Positions 45,067-53,617 of a stretch of 64,000 bases of DNA are shown here, piece after piece. The DNA comes from JAGXLC01 sp041686375 (lineage in GTDB: Bacteria > Bacteroidota > Bacteroidia > Bacteroidales > UBA12077). Made by a program: the position numbers and the translations under genes. Numbering within the stretch: position 1 is the stretch's first letter; each line of letters begins with the position of its first letter. The notes beneath the pieces are model-generated. The model was not told the origin of the DNA and made no database searches. It saw only the letters and a program-made list of their open reading frames with translations. The stretch spans positions 6,138-70,137 of the forward strand of contig JAWLEB010000014.1 of the NCBI GenBank assembly GCA_041686375.1, read 5' to 3'.

Positions 45067-46104
45067 ATGTATAAATCTGTCATTCGTCCCCTTCTTTTTC
45101 TTCTTAAACCGGAAACTATACATCATTTTATTGCTGCATTGCTGAAATTTGCTGCTAAGATTCCCTTCTTATCTTTTTTATTGCAAAAGTTTTACATTAT
45201 CAAAGATAAACGCTTGTCAAGGGATTTTCTTGGTATGCATTTTAAAAATCCGGTCGGATTAGCTGCCGGCTTTGATAAAAATGCTGAGTTATATAATGCG
45301 CTCAGCTGTTTTGGATTTTCTTTTGTTGAAATTGGCACGGTAACACCTGTGTCTCAACTGGGAAATTTTAAACCCCGTTCTTTTCGACTTGTTGAGGATA
45401 AGGGACTCATTAACAGAATGGGTTTTAACAATAAGGGCGTTAATTATGCTGTTGAACAACTTAAAAAACAAAAACCCAGGGTTATCATTGGAGGAAACAT
45501 AGGAAAAAATACAAAAACTCCTAATGATAAAGCAATTGAAGACTATCAGGCAGGGTTTGAGAAAATTTATGATCATGTAGACTATTTGGTAATCAATTTG
45601 AGCTGTCCTAACATTGAAAACCTGAATGAACTCCAGGATCGGGATCATACTATACAAATAATCAACGAACTGGATAAACTTAGATCATCCTATTCATCTC
45701 AAAAACCAATCCTTCTGAAAATATCACCGGATATTGATCAAAAAGGACTGGATGATGTTATAGATATTTTCTATCAAACCGGTCTCGATGGCATCATTGC
45801 AACCAACACCACCACGCGTAGAGATAACTTAAAAACGGACAGCGAAAAAATTGAACGCCTCGGAAAAGGTGGCCTGAGTGGCAAACCAATTACTGAAAGA
45901 TCAACTGAAATGATTCGCTATCTGAGTAAAAAAAGTAATTACGAAATACCTATTATTGGTGTCGGCGGAATAATGACTGCCGGGGATGCATTGGAGAAAC
46001 TGGAAGCGGGTGCAACTTTGGTTCAAATTTATACCGGATTCATCTATGGCGGGCCTGCTATAGTCAAACGCATAAACAAGGCAATTCTGGAAAAAATGGA
46101 TTAA
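45067..46104 (+). CDS. pyrD: Dihydroorotate dehydrogenase (quinone), class 2
   Basis: A 345-residue class 2 DHODH: dihydroorotate to orotate with FMN and a membrane quinone, in pyrimidine synthesis. The N-terminal helical extension that marks class 2 is present (LLKPETIHHFIAALLKF). LAAGFDKNAE, NRMGFNNKGV, NLSCPN with the region of the catalytic base, KISPD, ATNTT and GVGGIMTAGDALEKL follow. The presence of the quinone-linked form implies a respiratory quinone pool. Confidence 0.95.
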   Translation: MYKSVIRPLLFLLKPETIHHFIAALLKFAAKIPFLSFLLQKFYIIKDKRLSRDFLGMHFKNPVGLAAGFDKNAELYNALSCFGFSFVEIGTVTPVSQLGNFKPRSFRLVEDKGLINRMGFNNKGVNYAVEQLKKQKPRVIIGGNIGKNTKTPNDKAIEDYQAGFEKIYDHVDYLVINLSCPNIENLNELQDRDHTIQIINELDKLRSSYSSQKPILLKISPDIDQKGLDDVIDIFYQTGLDGIIATNTTTRRDNLKTDSEKIERLGKGGLSGKPITERSTEMIRYLSKKSNYEIPIIGVGGIMTAGDALEKLEAGATLVQIYTGFIYGGPAIVKRINKAILEKMD

Positions 46105-46319
46105 TTTGCGGATTATAGTAAACAAATTTCAGATAAAGCTGAAATGCCAACCACACTCCCAGACACTATCAGATTAATATCGCTAATTATAAGAACTACT
46201 TGAAAGATTCTAAAGTTTGTCTGTTTTTACGGGCGCAACCTTCAACCGATTTTTCCCGGTGTCGATATTTATCATGGACAGTGAGGCAACTGTTGCTTTA
46301 TATCCATTTTTAATTGAAC

Positions 46320-46745
46320 GATTTACAGCCACGTTATTTCGCTTGGGACGTAATAGCGCTCGTTAAATTCAATTGTCTTTTTGTTCCCCAGGCCATCTTC
46401 AAATTCGGTAATATTGAAATCCCGGAATTTCATCAAATCAAAAGTATTACTGTGATAGGTAGCATTACCTTCTCCGGCCTGTGAATCCGTAAATTCCTGT
46501 ACAAAATGATACAACGGAAATAATCCTTTCAGGGTTGTAAATATAAACTTACCCCAAGTTTGAGAGAGCGGGTTACATTCTTTAAGATTTCAAAATTCAT
46601 TTCATCAGTTTCCATTAAAGGGAAAGCCCCTTCGCAAAGCATTATAGCACATAAAACTGAGCCTCAAATGGCAGGTTACGTGCATCATGTTTCAAAAAAT
46701 CTATTTTGAGGTTATGTTGTAATGCTTTTTTTCTACTATTTATAT
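46320..46745 (-). pseudogene. SAM-dependent methyltransferase, decayed
   Basis: Minus-strand pieces in successive frames read KIDFLKHDARNLPFEAQF, then IMLCEGAFPLMETDEMNFEILKNVTRSLKLG, then PLYHFVQEFTDSQAGEGN...TFDLMKFRDFNITEF and ERYYVPSEITWL. These are the middle and end of a class I methyltransferase (DARNLPF after the SAM loop; the NFEILKNVTRSLKPG helix). The N-terminal SAM loop is not found and at least two frameshifts are needed. 46105-46319 holds one further open stretch of ~40 codons (minus) that I could not identify. Confidence 0.75.
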
Positions 46746-46980
46746 TAGACTGTAGTATTCAGGAAGGTGGTATGAAATCAATGTGTTTAGTTTTATTGTG
46801 TGAGAAGTTGATGTAGGGATTTTAACTGAAGCATGGTACTGTTCTTATAGAGTGTAGCAACTGCAGTTAGTTTGGCAGCATAAGAACCGGAATACCCTTC
46901 AAGTTCCAGCATAGCCATCCGTTTACAAGCTTCAGGACTTCAAAGAAGACAATGGTTAGTGAACCTAAAAAAAGAAAAAC

Positions 46981-47105
46981 TTAGAAACTGTTTTGATTTT
47001 GTCCTGCTTTAACAAATTAATTTTATTCAGGGAGGGGTTATGCAAAATATCATCTTCAAAATTTGGTAAAGCAAAATTTTTAAAAGAAATCAAAACAGTT
47101 TCTTA
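46981..47105. mobile_element. MITE-like element with 18-base terminal inverted repeats
   Basis: TTAGAAACTGTTTTGATT (46981-46998) and AATCAAAACAGTTTCTTA (47088-47105) are inverse copies with 16 matching bases, enclosing about 90 bases with no open frame. GAAAAAC occurs just outside both ends, slightly offset, and may be a worn target duplication. No transposase inside. Around it, 46746-46980 contains a minus-strand stretch (MAMLELEGYSGSYAAKLTA) that looks coding but is unassigned. Confidence 0.65.
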
Positions 47106-47267
47106 GAGAAAAACACGTTTTTTTACTATAAATACCCTGAAAAAAATCGTTATAGCTTTTAAGTAAATAGGAATCCACCCAACCATAATTATCCCAATAG
47201 CCAAGAATTCAATTCATGGTTCTAAAATAAACATCATTACAAAAAAATGTAATCAATATAATTTTGG

Positions 47268-47510
47268 CTATTTCTTCCGGATGAGCGAAATTATCAATCC
47301 AACAATAGCACCAACACCTCCGGATATAAGAATATTCTGACGCATGGTTGTTATCCCTGCTACTTTTCTGCCAAAAGACTCAATGCCACTTTGGGATTGC
47401 TGGAAAATCAAATTAATATCAACATATTCTCCTGATATTCTCCCAAATACTAAATAGCCTATAATCAGACCAATTATAGCAAAACTTACAATAAACAGTA
47501 TTTTTTTCAT
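47268..47510 (-). CDS. Small membrane protein with two transmembrane segments
   Basis: An 80-residue protein: helix 1 (ILFIVSFAIIGLIIGYLVFG), a short soluble loop (YVDINLIFQQSQSGIESFGRK), and helix 2 (ISGGVGAIVGLIISLI) ending in RKK. No family recognised. The start codon is the last three bases of repeat-A copy 2, so the coding start rests on that arrangement. Hypothetical; it may be a real inner-membrane peptide. Confidence 0.6.
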   Translation of the reverse strand: MKKILFIVSFAIIGLIIGYLVFGRISGEYVDINLIFQQSQSGIESFGRKVAGITTMRQNILISGGVGAIVGLIISLIRKK

Positions 47511-47701
47511 TTGGATATCGTTTTTTTACAGTTATTAACTCATTTGAATAAATTGCAGTTATTATGCTTATTTTACATGATTTACAAAACGAATCTTAAG
47601 GCAATTATTAATTTTGATAAATAAATCCGCGTTTATCCGCTCAATCCGTGTCATCTGAGTTCTATCCATGTCCTTTGGTCTACGCTGGTGGATGAGGGGT
47701 T
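47508..47701 (-). repeat. Dispersed repeat family A, copy 2; ends at a start codon
   Basis: Minus strand: AACCCCTCATCCACCAGCGTAG, CAAAGGACATGGATAGAACT, GACACGGATTGAGCGGATAAA, CGCGGATTTATTTATC, CAATTTATTCAAATGAG, then ATATCCAAATG. Near-identical to copy 1 over ~190 bases. The final ATG starts the gene at 47510. Confidence 0.88.
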
Positions 47702-47733
47702 CATAAGCAAATAAGTTTTAAATTAAAGAAAAC

Positions 47734-47766
47734 AAGCCTTCTGGAATAATTTTCCCGGTAAGGCTT
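47734..47766 (-). terminator. Hairpin after the hemerythrin gene
   Basis: Stem AAGCCTT / AAGGCTT extended by a weaker CTGG / CCGG inner stem. T-rich sequence follows on the minus strand. 14 bases after the hemerythrin stop. Confidence 0.6.
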
Positions 47767-47780
47767 ATTGTATATAGATT

Positions 47781-48182
47781 TCATATTCGTTCTTGCAAGT
47801 ACGGTGCATATTGCTGGTCAGTTTTCAATATATGATTTACCAGCCATTTTTTAAGAAAGTTAGCAACTTCTATTGATGTTTTACTGTCGCCTCCCTCAAA
47901 TTTGTCTTTATATTTCTTTATTTCTTCCACAAAATTCTGATGTTCTTTCTTATGATCCTCATAGCCGGGGAAACCATAAATAAGCATCAGCTTCTCTTCA
48001 GAAAAGAAATGGGTTTTAGCATAATCAAACAATTCATTGAATATCTCATTCAATTTTTCCTTTCCCTGGCCCTTTGACATAGCTTCATAGAGGTCATTAA
48101 TCAATGACACCAGTTGCATGTGCTGGGTATCAATTTCATCAATATTTGTAGCCATTGAATATTTCCATTGAATAAAACTCAT
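47781..48182 (-). CDS. Bacteriohemerythrin
   Basis: A 133-residue four-helix hemerythrin domain from MSFIQWKYSMATNIDEID (upstream codons to 48248 are not family-like). Di-iron ligands are visible in order: His in DTQHMQL, His and Glu in THFFSEEKLM, two His in DHKKEHQNF, and His and Asp in VNHILKTDQQY. Such proteins bind oxygen and may store, deliver or sense it; a sign of life near oxygen limits. Not fused to a signalling domain. Single gene with its own terminator. Confidence 0.92.
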   Translation of the reverse strand: MSFIQWKYSMATNIDEIDTQHMQLVSLINDLYEAMSKGQGKEKLNEIFNELFDYAKTHFFSEEKLMLIYGFPGYEDHKKEHQNFVEEIKKYKDKFEGGDSKTSIEVANFLKKWLVNHILKTDQQYAPYLQERI

Positions 48183-48349
48183 AATTGCAGGACTTTTGGG
48201 ATATTGAATTTTTATAATTAACAGCTTAAGCTTGAAATTGTTTAACAATTATAATCCACTTTTAGTCAATATAAAAGTTAATTACCATAAAAACCACTTC
48301 ATCAATTTGATGTATGAAAATAATAAAAAAACAGCACAATTATTTAAAG

Positions 48350-49123
48350 CTATACTATATAATCCAGTAACTTTTCAGGATATGTATTTCTGATAAGCGC
48401 TCTTGCTAAGATTTGTGTTGCATCCAACAAAGGAAGGTTGCTAATTTTCTTATAAGGCAATGCATAGGGAATTTCTGTGCATCCAAGAATGATTCCTTCT
48501 GCTCCTTTTGACTTTAAAGAACGAATACCATTGACCAGCGTATTCTTTGCTTTTTTTGTAACCGGGTTAGATACTGTTTTTATTCCATACTCAGGATGAT
48601 AAATGGCCTGATGTATTCTTTCCTGCAAATCCGGATTGGCCACAACAGGTTCTAAGCCAGCATTGATAAGGGAATTTTCATACACTTTTGACTGATAGGT
48701 TCCGGTAGTTGATAATATTCCTATCTTATGAATTTCAGAATAATGATTCTTAATAAATTGAATCACTTCTGTGATCATATTTATCAATTGTACTTTACTT
48801 TTTGATGTTTTAAGTTCACTTTGTATTGTATTAAAAATTTCAGGTGCATGCATTGTGTTACAAGGAATTCCAATAACGTTAGCTCCTGCTTGTTCCAGTT
48901 TTAGTATGATTTCATGTACTGCATAAGCCGGATTTATATTTGTTTTTCCCATAAGAAATTCTGACCGGTCTGCAATCTTATGAGGAATTGAAAACAAAGC
49001 TACCGGCAGATGTTCCTGATCAGAGCCGGCGATTGTTTCATTGAATATTTTTTGCGTTAAATCAAGTCCGGCATAGGGACCTACCCCGCCTACGATTCCT
49101 ATGATATGTTCATTCTTAGTCAT
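48350..49123 (-). CDS. Aspartate/glutamate racemase family protein
   Basis: A 257-residue two-Cys racemase-type protein: IIGIVGGVGPYAGLDLTQKIF at the start, IGIPCNTMHAPEIF with the first Cys, and GIILGCTEIPYAL with the second. It would invert aspartate, glutamate or a related amino acid without a cofactor. It overlaps the upstream P1 peptidase by 8 bases, so both are made together; that enzyme class releases D- or beta-amino acids. Substrate not determined. Confidence 0.88.
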   Translation of the reverse strand: MTKNEHIIGIVGGVGPYAGLDLTQKIFNETIAGSDQEHLPVALFSIPHKIADRSEFLMGKTNINPAYAVHEIILKLEQAGANVIGIPCNTMHAPEIFNTIQSELKTSKSKVQLINMITEVIQFIKNHYSEIHKIGILSTTGTYQSKVYENSLINAGLEPVVANPDLQERIHQAIYHPEYGIKTVSNPVTKKAKNTLVNGIRSLKSKGAEGIILGCTEIPYALPYKKISNLPLLDATQILARALIRNTYPEKLLDYIV

Positions 49124-50258
49124 TGTATTTGTTGTATTTTTTGAGTATTTCTAATGCTTTGTCGACAGGCAAGGCTCGTATTAGATGTCCATCTCTACCT
49201 TCCATCGACTCTGCTGTAAATAATGAGTTTAGAATAGCCTCTTCGGTGGCTTCGATTACAGCCATAAACAATGGAGAAGTTGCATTATTTCTTAACTTTT
49301 CCATTTGGAGAGCGTCAGAATCACTTTTGTATGGGATACGTACCTGCTCATTTGCTGAAAAAGCAATCACATAATCGCCGCTACCATTGGAGGAAATTCC
49401 ACCTGTTTTTGCCAGTCCTAACATAGCTCGTTTTGCCAGTCTTTCCAGATTCCTGGAAGATAAAGGAGCATCAGTAGCTACTACAATCATACAAGAACCA
49501 TCAGCATTGTCATTCAATTTATCGTTCATATAATATTGATCGAGTTCAACACCAACTGGTGCACCGTCAATCTGAAGCACTCCTCCAAAGTTTGTCTGTA
49601 CAAGAACTCCTATTTTATATCCTCCTTCACTCTCTGGAAGCACCCTGGAAGAAGTACCAATGCCTCCTTTAAAACCATAACAAATAGTACCAGTACCTGC
49701 GCCTACATTTCCTTCTTCCACTTTTCTACTACTTGCGTTATCAATAGCTTTGAATCCATGTTCTTTTCGAATATGCATTCCGCGGATATCATTGAGCCAT
49801 CCATCGTTTGTTTCTCCTACTACTGGATTAACAGACCTTACATTTTCATTTCCGGGTTGATCCAGGGTATATTTTATTAAAGCCTCTGAGGCAGCAGGAA
49901 CAGACAAAGTATTTGTCAAAATTATTGGCGTTTCTATATTCCCAAGCTCTTTCACCTGTGAGAGACCTGCCAGCTTACCAAACCCATTTCCCACATAGAT
50001 AGCAGCCGGTACTTTTTGTTGAAATATATTCCCCTCATGGGGCAGAATGGCTGTCACGCCAGTTCTTACTGAATCCCCCTGTTTATGGGTATAATGACCA
50101 ACTTTAACATTCGCTACATCCGTAATCGCATTATATTCTCCGGTAGGCAGAACACCTATTGAAATACCATAATCTCTGAGTCGTTCCTGACTCTGTGCAT
50201 TGATGACAGTGGTTAACAGACATAGCACAAAAAAATATAGCGGTGTATTTAATCTCAT
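49116..50258 (-). CDS. P1 (S58) family peptidase, DmpA/BapA type
   Basis: A 380-residue self-processing aminopeptidase. Signal peptide 1-21 (VINAQ). Family blocks: ITDVANVKVGHYTH, EGNVGAGTG..GFKGGIGTSSRVL, VGVLVQTNFGG-like strand, and the processing site Gly254-Ser255 (NADGSCMIVVATDAPL). After cleavage the Ser would be the catalytic N-terminal residue of the small subunit. DmpA and BapA cleave D-amino acid or beta-amino acid peptides. The export signal places it in the periplasm. Coupled to a racemase gene. Confidence 0.9.
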   Translation of the reverse strand: MRLNTPLYFFVLCLLTTVINAQSQERLRDYGISIGVLPTGEYNAITDVANVKVGHYTHKQGDSVRTGVTAILPHEGNIFQQKVPAAIYVGNGFGKLAGLSQVKELGNIETPIILTNTLSVPAASEALIKYTLDQPGNENVRSVNPVVGETNDGWLNDIRGMHIRKEHGFKAIDNASSRKVEEGNVGAGTGTICYGFKGGIGTSSRVLPESEGGYKIGVLVQTNFGGVLQIDGAPVGVELDQYYMNDKLNDNADGSCMIVVATDAPLSSRNLERLAKRAMLGLAKTGGISSNGSGDYVIAFSANEQVRIPYKSDSDALQMEKLRNNATSPLFMAVIEATEEAILNSLFTAESMEGRDGHLIRALPVDKALEILKKYNKYND

Positions 50259-50406
50259 AGCATATAGTTATTTAATGTATTATTGGTAAATATTTTATAC
50301 GAAGAATGAAAATAACTGGTTATAGTTTAAAAGTTTACAAAATTTTAACTCTTTCTATTCATTAACATCATCAAAATTAAACCTGAACCCCAGTCTTTTA
50401 CCTGTT

Positions 50407-50556
50407 TTAAGCTTCATTATAATTTTTTACTAAGGTTTCCTGTACAGATCTTAATTCTTTATATGTGCTAAAAGTATTATCAAATACCTGTTGTTTCAGT
50501 AAGGCTTTTACTTTGATGAGATCAGTAAGTTCTTTTTTGGCCCCTTCGTAATTCAT
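50407..50556 (-). CDS. Small hypothetical protein, perhaps a truncated gene
   Basis: A 49-residue frame (start MNYEGAKKELTDLIKVKALL, end VKNYNEA), helical and charged, 23 bases after the proS stop and on the same strand. It has the composition of the N-terminal helical part of a longer protein, and a second short frame (MKLKTGKRLGFRFNFDD) overlaps its end, as would be expected of a shifted and truncated gene. No family could be named. Confidence 0.4.
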   Translation of the reverse strand: MNYEGAKKELTDLIKVKALLKQQVFDNTFSTYKELRSVQETLVKNYNEA

Positions 50557-50579
50557 ACTAGTAAAGATTTAATAAGAAA

Positions 50580-52055
50580 TCAGTAAGCTCTGGCAAAAAC
50601 CACTCTCTTCGCTGAAGGCTTTCCTGTTACGATACACTGCCCTTTTTCTTCCTCATTATCAATAGGTATACATCTTATGCTAGCTCTGGTCTCATTTTTA
50701 ACTTTTTCCTCTGTCTCTGCCGTACCATCCCAATGGGCTTCAACAAATCCTCCCTCCTCGTTCATTATACGTTTAAATTCCTCGTAATCATCAATTTTAC
50801 GTGTATTATTTTTACGATAATCAAGGGCTTTTTTATAGATATTGTTTTGTATGTTATCTATGAGCTCATCAACTTTATTTAAGAGACCATCCTGATTAAC
50901 AACCTCTTTTGTAAGTGTATCTCTCCGTGCAATTTCTATTGTGTTATTTTCCAAATCTTTAGGACCAATAGCTAAACGAATGGGATAACCTTTCAATTCA
51001 TATTCAGCAAATTTCCATCCGGGCTTGTGTGTATCCCTATCATCAAATTTAACGGAATATCCTTTGTCTTGTAGTTGTTTTTTGATTTTTTCTGCCTTTT
51101 CATTAATCTGAGTTAACTGCTCATTATTTTTATAGATTGGGATAATAACAATTTGAGTTGGAGCAAGTTTTGGAGGCAGCACCAGTCCATTATCATCGGA
51201 ATGCGCCATTATCAATGCACCCATAAGTCGGGTTGAAACTCCCCATGATGTCGCCCAGACATAATCCAGCTTTCCGTTTTTATCGGTAAACTGCACATCA
51301 AAAGCCTTTGCAAAATTTTGTCCGAGAAAGTGTGACGTTCCGGATTGAAGAGCTTTACCATCCTGCATCAGCGCTTCAATAGTATAGGTTTCAAGCGCTC
51401 CTGCAAATCTTTCCGAATTGGTCTTTGTACCCTTCAGTACAGGCATTCCCATCCAGTTTTCCGCAAAATCAGCATAAACATTGATCATTCTGACGGTCTC
51501 TTCCATGGCTTCTTCCTTGGTGGCATGGGCCGTATGGCCCTCTTGCCAGAGGAATTCTGTCGTACGGAGAAATAAACGGGTTCTCATCTCCCAGCGAACG
51601 ATGTTTGCCCACTGGTTTACAAGAATAGGTAAATCCCTGTATGATTGAATCCAGTTTTTATAGGTATGCCATATTATGGTTTCTGAAGTTGGGCGAACAA
51701 TAAGTTCTTCTTCCAGCTTCGCTCCAGGATCAACAATAATATTGTTTTCTTTTTCATCATTTTTGAGCCGGTAATGGGTGACCACTGCACACTCCTTGGC
51801 AAATCCTTCTACATGAGAAGCTTCGCGTGAAAAAAAAGATTTTGGAATAAATAAAGGAAAGTAAGCGTTGGAATGTCCGGTATCTTTGAACATTTTATCC
51901 AAAACACCCTGCATCTTCTCCCAGATGGCAAAACCATAAGGTTTTATTACCATACATCCGCGTACCGGACTATTTTCAGCTAAATCCGCCTTAGTCACTA
52001 TATCATTATACCATTGTGAATAATTTTCTTCTTTTTTAGTAATTATTTTTGCCAT
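50580..52055 (-). CDS. proS: Prolyl-tRNA synthetase
   Basis: A 491-residue class II ProRS of the shorter eukaryote/archaeon-like type without an editing insert. Motif 1 to 3 regions: ENSPVRGCMVIKPYGFAIWEKMQ, LIVRPTSETIIWHTYKNW, REMRTR-like WEMRTRLFLRTTEFLWQEGHTAHA, then GTSHFLGQNFAKAF and GVSTRLMGALIMAH. The anticodon-binding domain and the C-terminal zinc-like domain end in RVVFARAY. This ProRS type is usual in Bacteroidota. Confidence 0.95.
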   Translation of the reverse strand: MAKIITKKEENYSQWYNDIVTKADLAENSPVRGCMVIKPYGFAIWEKMQGVLDKMFKDTGHSNAYFPLFIPKSFFSREASHVEGFAKECAVVTHYRLKNDEKENNIIVDPGAKLEEELIVRPTSETIIWHTYKNWIQSYRDLPILVNQWANIVRWEMRTRLFLRTTEFLWQEGHTAHATKEEAMEETVRMINVYADFAENWMGMPVLKGTKTNSERFAGALETYTIEALMQDGKALQSGTSHFLGQNFAKAFDVQFTDKNGKLDYVWATSWGVSTRLMGALIMAHSDDNGLVLPPKLAPTQIVIIPIYKNNEQLTQINEKAEKIKKQLQDKGYSVKFDDRDTHKPGWKFAEYELKGYPIRLAIGPKDLENNTIEIARRDTLTKEVVNQDGLLNKVDELIDNIQNNIYKKALDYRKNNTRKIDDYEEFKRIMNEEGGFVEAHWDGTAETEEKVKNETRASIRCIPIDNEEEKGQCIVTGKPSAKRVVFARAY

Positions 52056-52228
52056 ATTGGAACAAAATTTGCTGTATTATTGTTAGTATTATTAAAATTA
52101 GTTAAATTAGTCGCAAAGTAAATAAATTAAATTCTATAATAAAAATAAGATGGCGCACATAAATTTAACTTGTTAAAAAATTTTAAAATACATATTGCGT
52201 TATATAATTACAGAAAAAGGAGGGAATC

Positions 52229-53527
52229 ATGAAACGAATCAATATCATATTAATTGTAGTTACTGCACTTTTCTTAGCTTCATGCTCCACAACGCTGAAG
52301 CAAAGAAACTCAGTAGACGATTTATATTTTAATTCTGCTGAACGAACCAGTTATGGGTATTCAGAAGAATTATCAAACGAATATACTGCTATGCTTGATG
52401 AAGATGAACAGCAAGAACAAGAACAAGATACAGTTATAGAAGACAAACAAGAAAAATCAACTCAAAGCGGATTTGACAGAGTCTTAGTTGACGATTATAA
52501 TTCTGCATATGAGAGAAGAAAAGAGGCGATGAGAAGTCCTCATTATGGAATGGGAGATTATTACAGTGTAATGTTCTCCGATGATTATTTCTATGCAAGC
52601 GCATACGATCCTGCCTTTTATAATGTTATCATTTTAGGAAATAATGTATGGGTAGAGCCAAATTATATTTCATCTCATTTTGGCGCGGGTTGGAGATATA
52701 ACCGATTCTACAATAAACCGTATCATTCTCCTTATTATAGCCATTTTGGCTTTAGTAGTTACTATCCTTACTATCATTCACCGTTCTATTCTTATGGATT
52801 TGGCTATAGTTCCGGTTATTATGGTTATTATGGTTCACTGTATAATAATTATTATGGTTATTATGGAAGCAGTTTCCCTTACTACACCTCTTCTGCAACA
52901 ACTTACGAATACAAAAGGAAGGAAGAACGAGGTTTATTATCAGAACAAAGTACCGGAATTGCTCATAATGCTAGGCCAAGGGTTCAAAGTGATGAAGGAA
53001 ACACTCAAAAAGCCGATAGCGAACAAGATAATAATACCCGTGAAATAACAAGACCACGAGCAGGGGAAAGAGATGAAGCAGCAAGGAGTCGTTATATCCG
53101 CCGAAGTGACGATGGAAAGAGAACTTCAACCTATAACAGGGAAAGAAATACATCAACCAATCAAGATAAAGTGCGGGAAAGAGAAAATTCTCTTGCCAAA
53201 TATACGGAATCAAGAGAAAGACAAAAAAGAGCTGTAGAAACCAGCAGAAATACGAACAGAGATTATGTAAGGCCAAACAATACGGAAAGATCTGCAAGAA
53301 GTATTATACGGAAAGGATCAGACAACAATAGAAGTATAAAACGATCTGATTATTCCAGAAATAACAACTCTAACAGATCTACGGTAAAAAGAAGCAGAAG
53401 TAACAGGAGCAGTAATAGTAGCAGTTCTTCAGGTACGCGGGTAAGAAGCTCCTCCAGCAGCTCATCTTCCTCTTCATCATCAGGAAAAAGCAGTTCTTCC
53501 AGTTCATCTGGCAGAAAGAGAAAATAA
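52229..53527 (+). CDS. Tyr/Gly- and Ser-rich lipoprotein
   Basis: A 432-residue lipoprotein (LASC lipobox, Cys19). A strong SD (AAGGAGGG) precedes it. After a charged stretch with many Gln/Glu, residues ~140-225 are rich in Tyr, Gly, Ser and Phe (HFGFSSYYPYYHSPFYSYGF), then an Arg-rich basic region, and the C-terminus is a Ser tract broken by Arg/Lys (RSSSSSSSSSSSSGKSSS). This looks like a low-complexity surface or adhesive protein. Conserved in position before OmpP1-type porins in Bacteroidota. Function unknown. Confidence 0.75.
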   Translation: MKRINIILIVVTALFLASCSTTLKQRNSVDDLYFNSAERTSYGYSEELSNEYTAMLDEDEQQEQEQDTVIEDKQEKSTQSGFDRVLVDDYNSAYERRKEAMRSPHYGMGDYYSVMFSDDYFYASAYDPAFYNVIILGNNVWVEPNYISSHFGAGWRYNRFYNKPYHSPYYSHFGFSSYYPYYHSPFYSYGFGYSSGYYGYYGSLYNNYYGYYGSSFPYYTSSATTYEYKRKEERGLLSEQSTGIAHNARPRVQSDEGNTQKADSEQDNNTREITRPRAGERDEAARSRYIRRSDDGKRTSTYNRERNTSTNQDKVRERENSLAKYTESRERQKRAVETSRNTNRDYVRPNNTERSARSIIRKGSDNNRSIKRSDYSRNNNSNRSTVKRSRSNRSSNSSSSSGTRVRSSSSSSSSSSSSGKSSSSSSSGRKRK

Positions 53528-53565
53528 TTTACACATTATAACATAGAAAATAACCAAAAAAATAT

Positions 53566-53594
53566 GCCCCAAGAAGAAGTTGGGGCTTTTTTTA
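53566..53594 (+). terminator. Terminator of the Ser-rich lipoprotein gene
   Basis: Stem GCCCCAA / TTGGGGC, 7-base loop, followed by a run of eight T (TTTTTTTT). It ends transcription before the porin gene. Confidence 0.85.
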
Positions 53595-53617
53595 AACACA
53601 ATTAAAGACAGAGCTTT

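Noticed and set aside
53400..53530. Ser-codon tract as a sequencing or assembly artefact
   Set aside because: The frame stays open, codons alternate between AGC, TCT, TCC and TCA, and a proper terminator follows, so it looks genuine.
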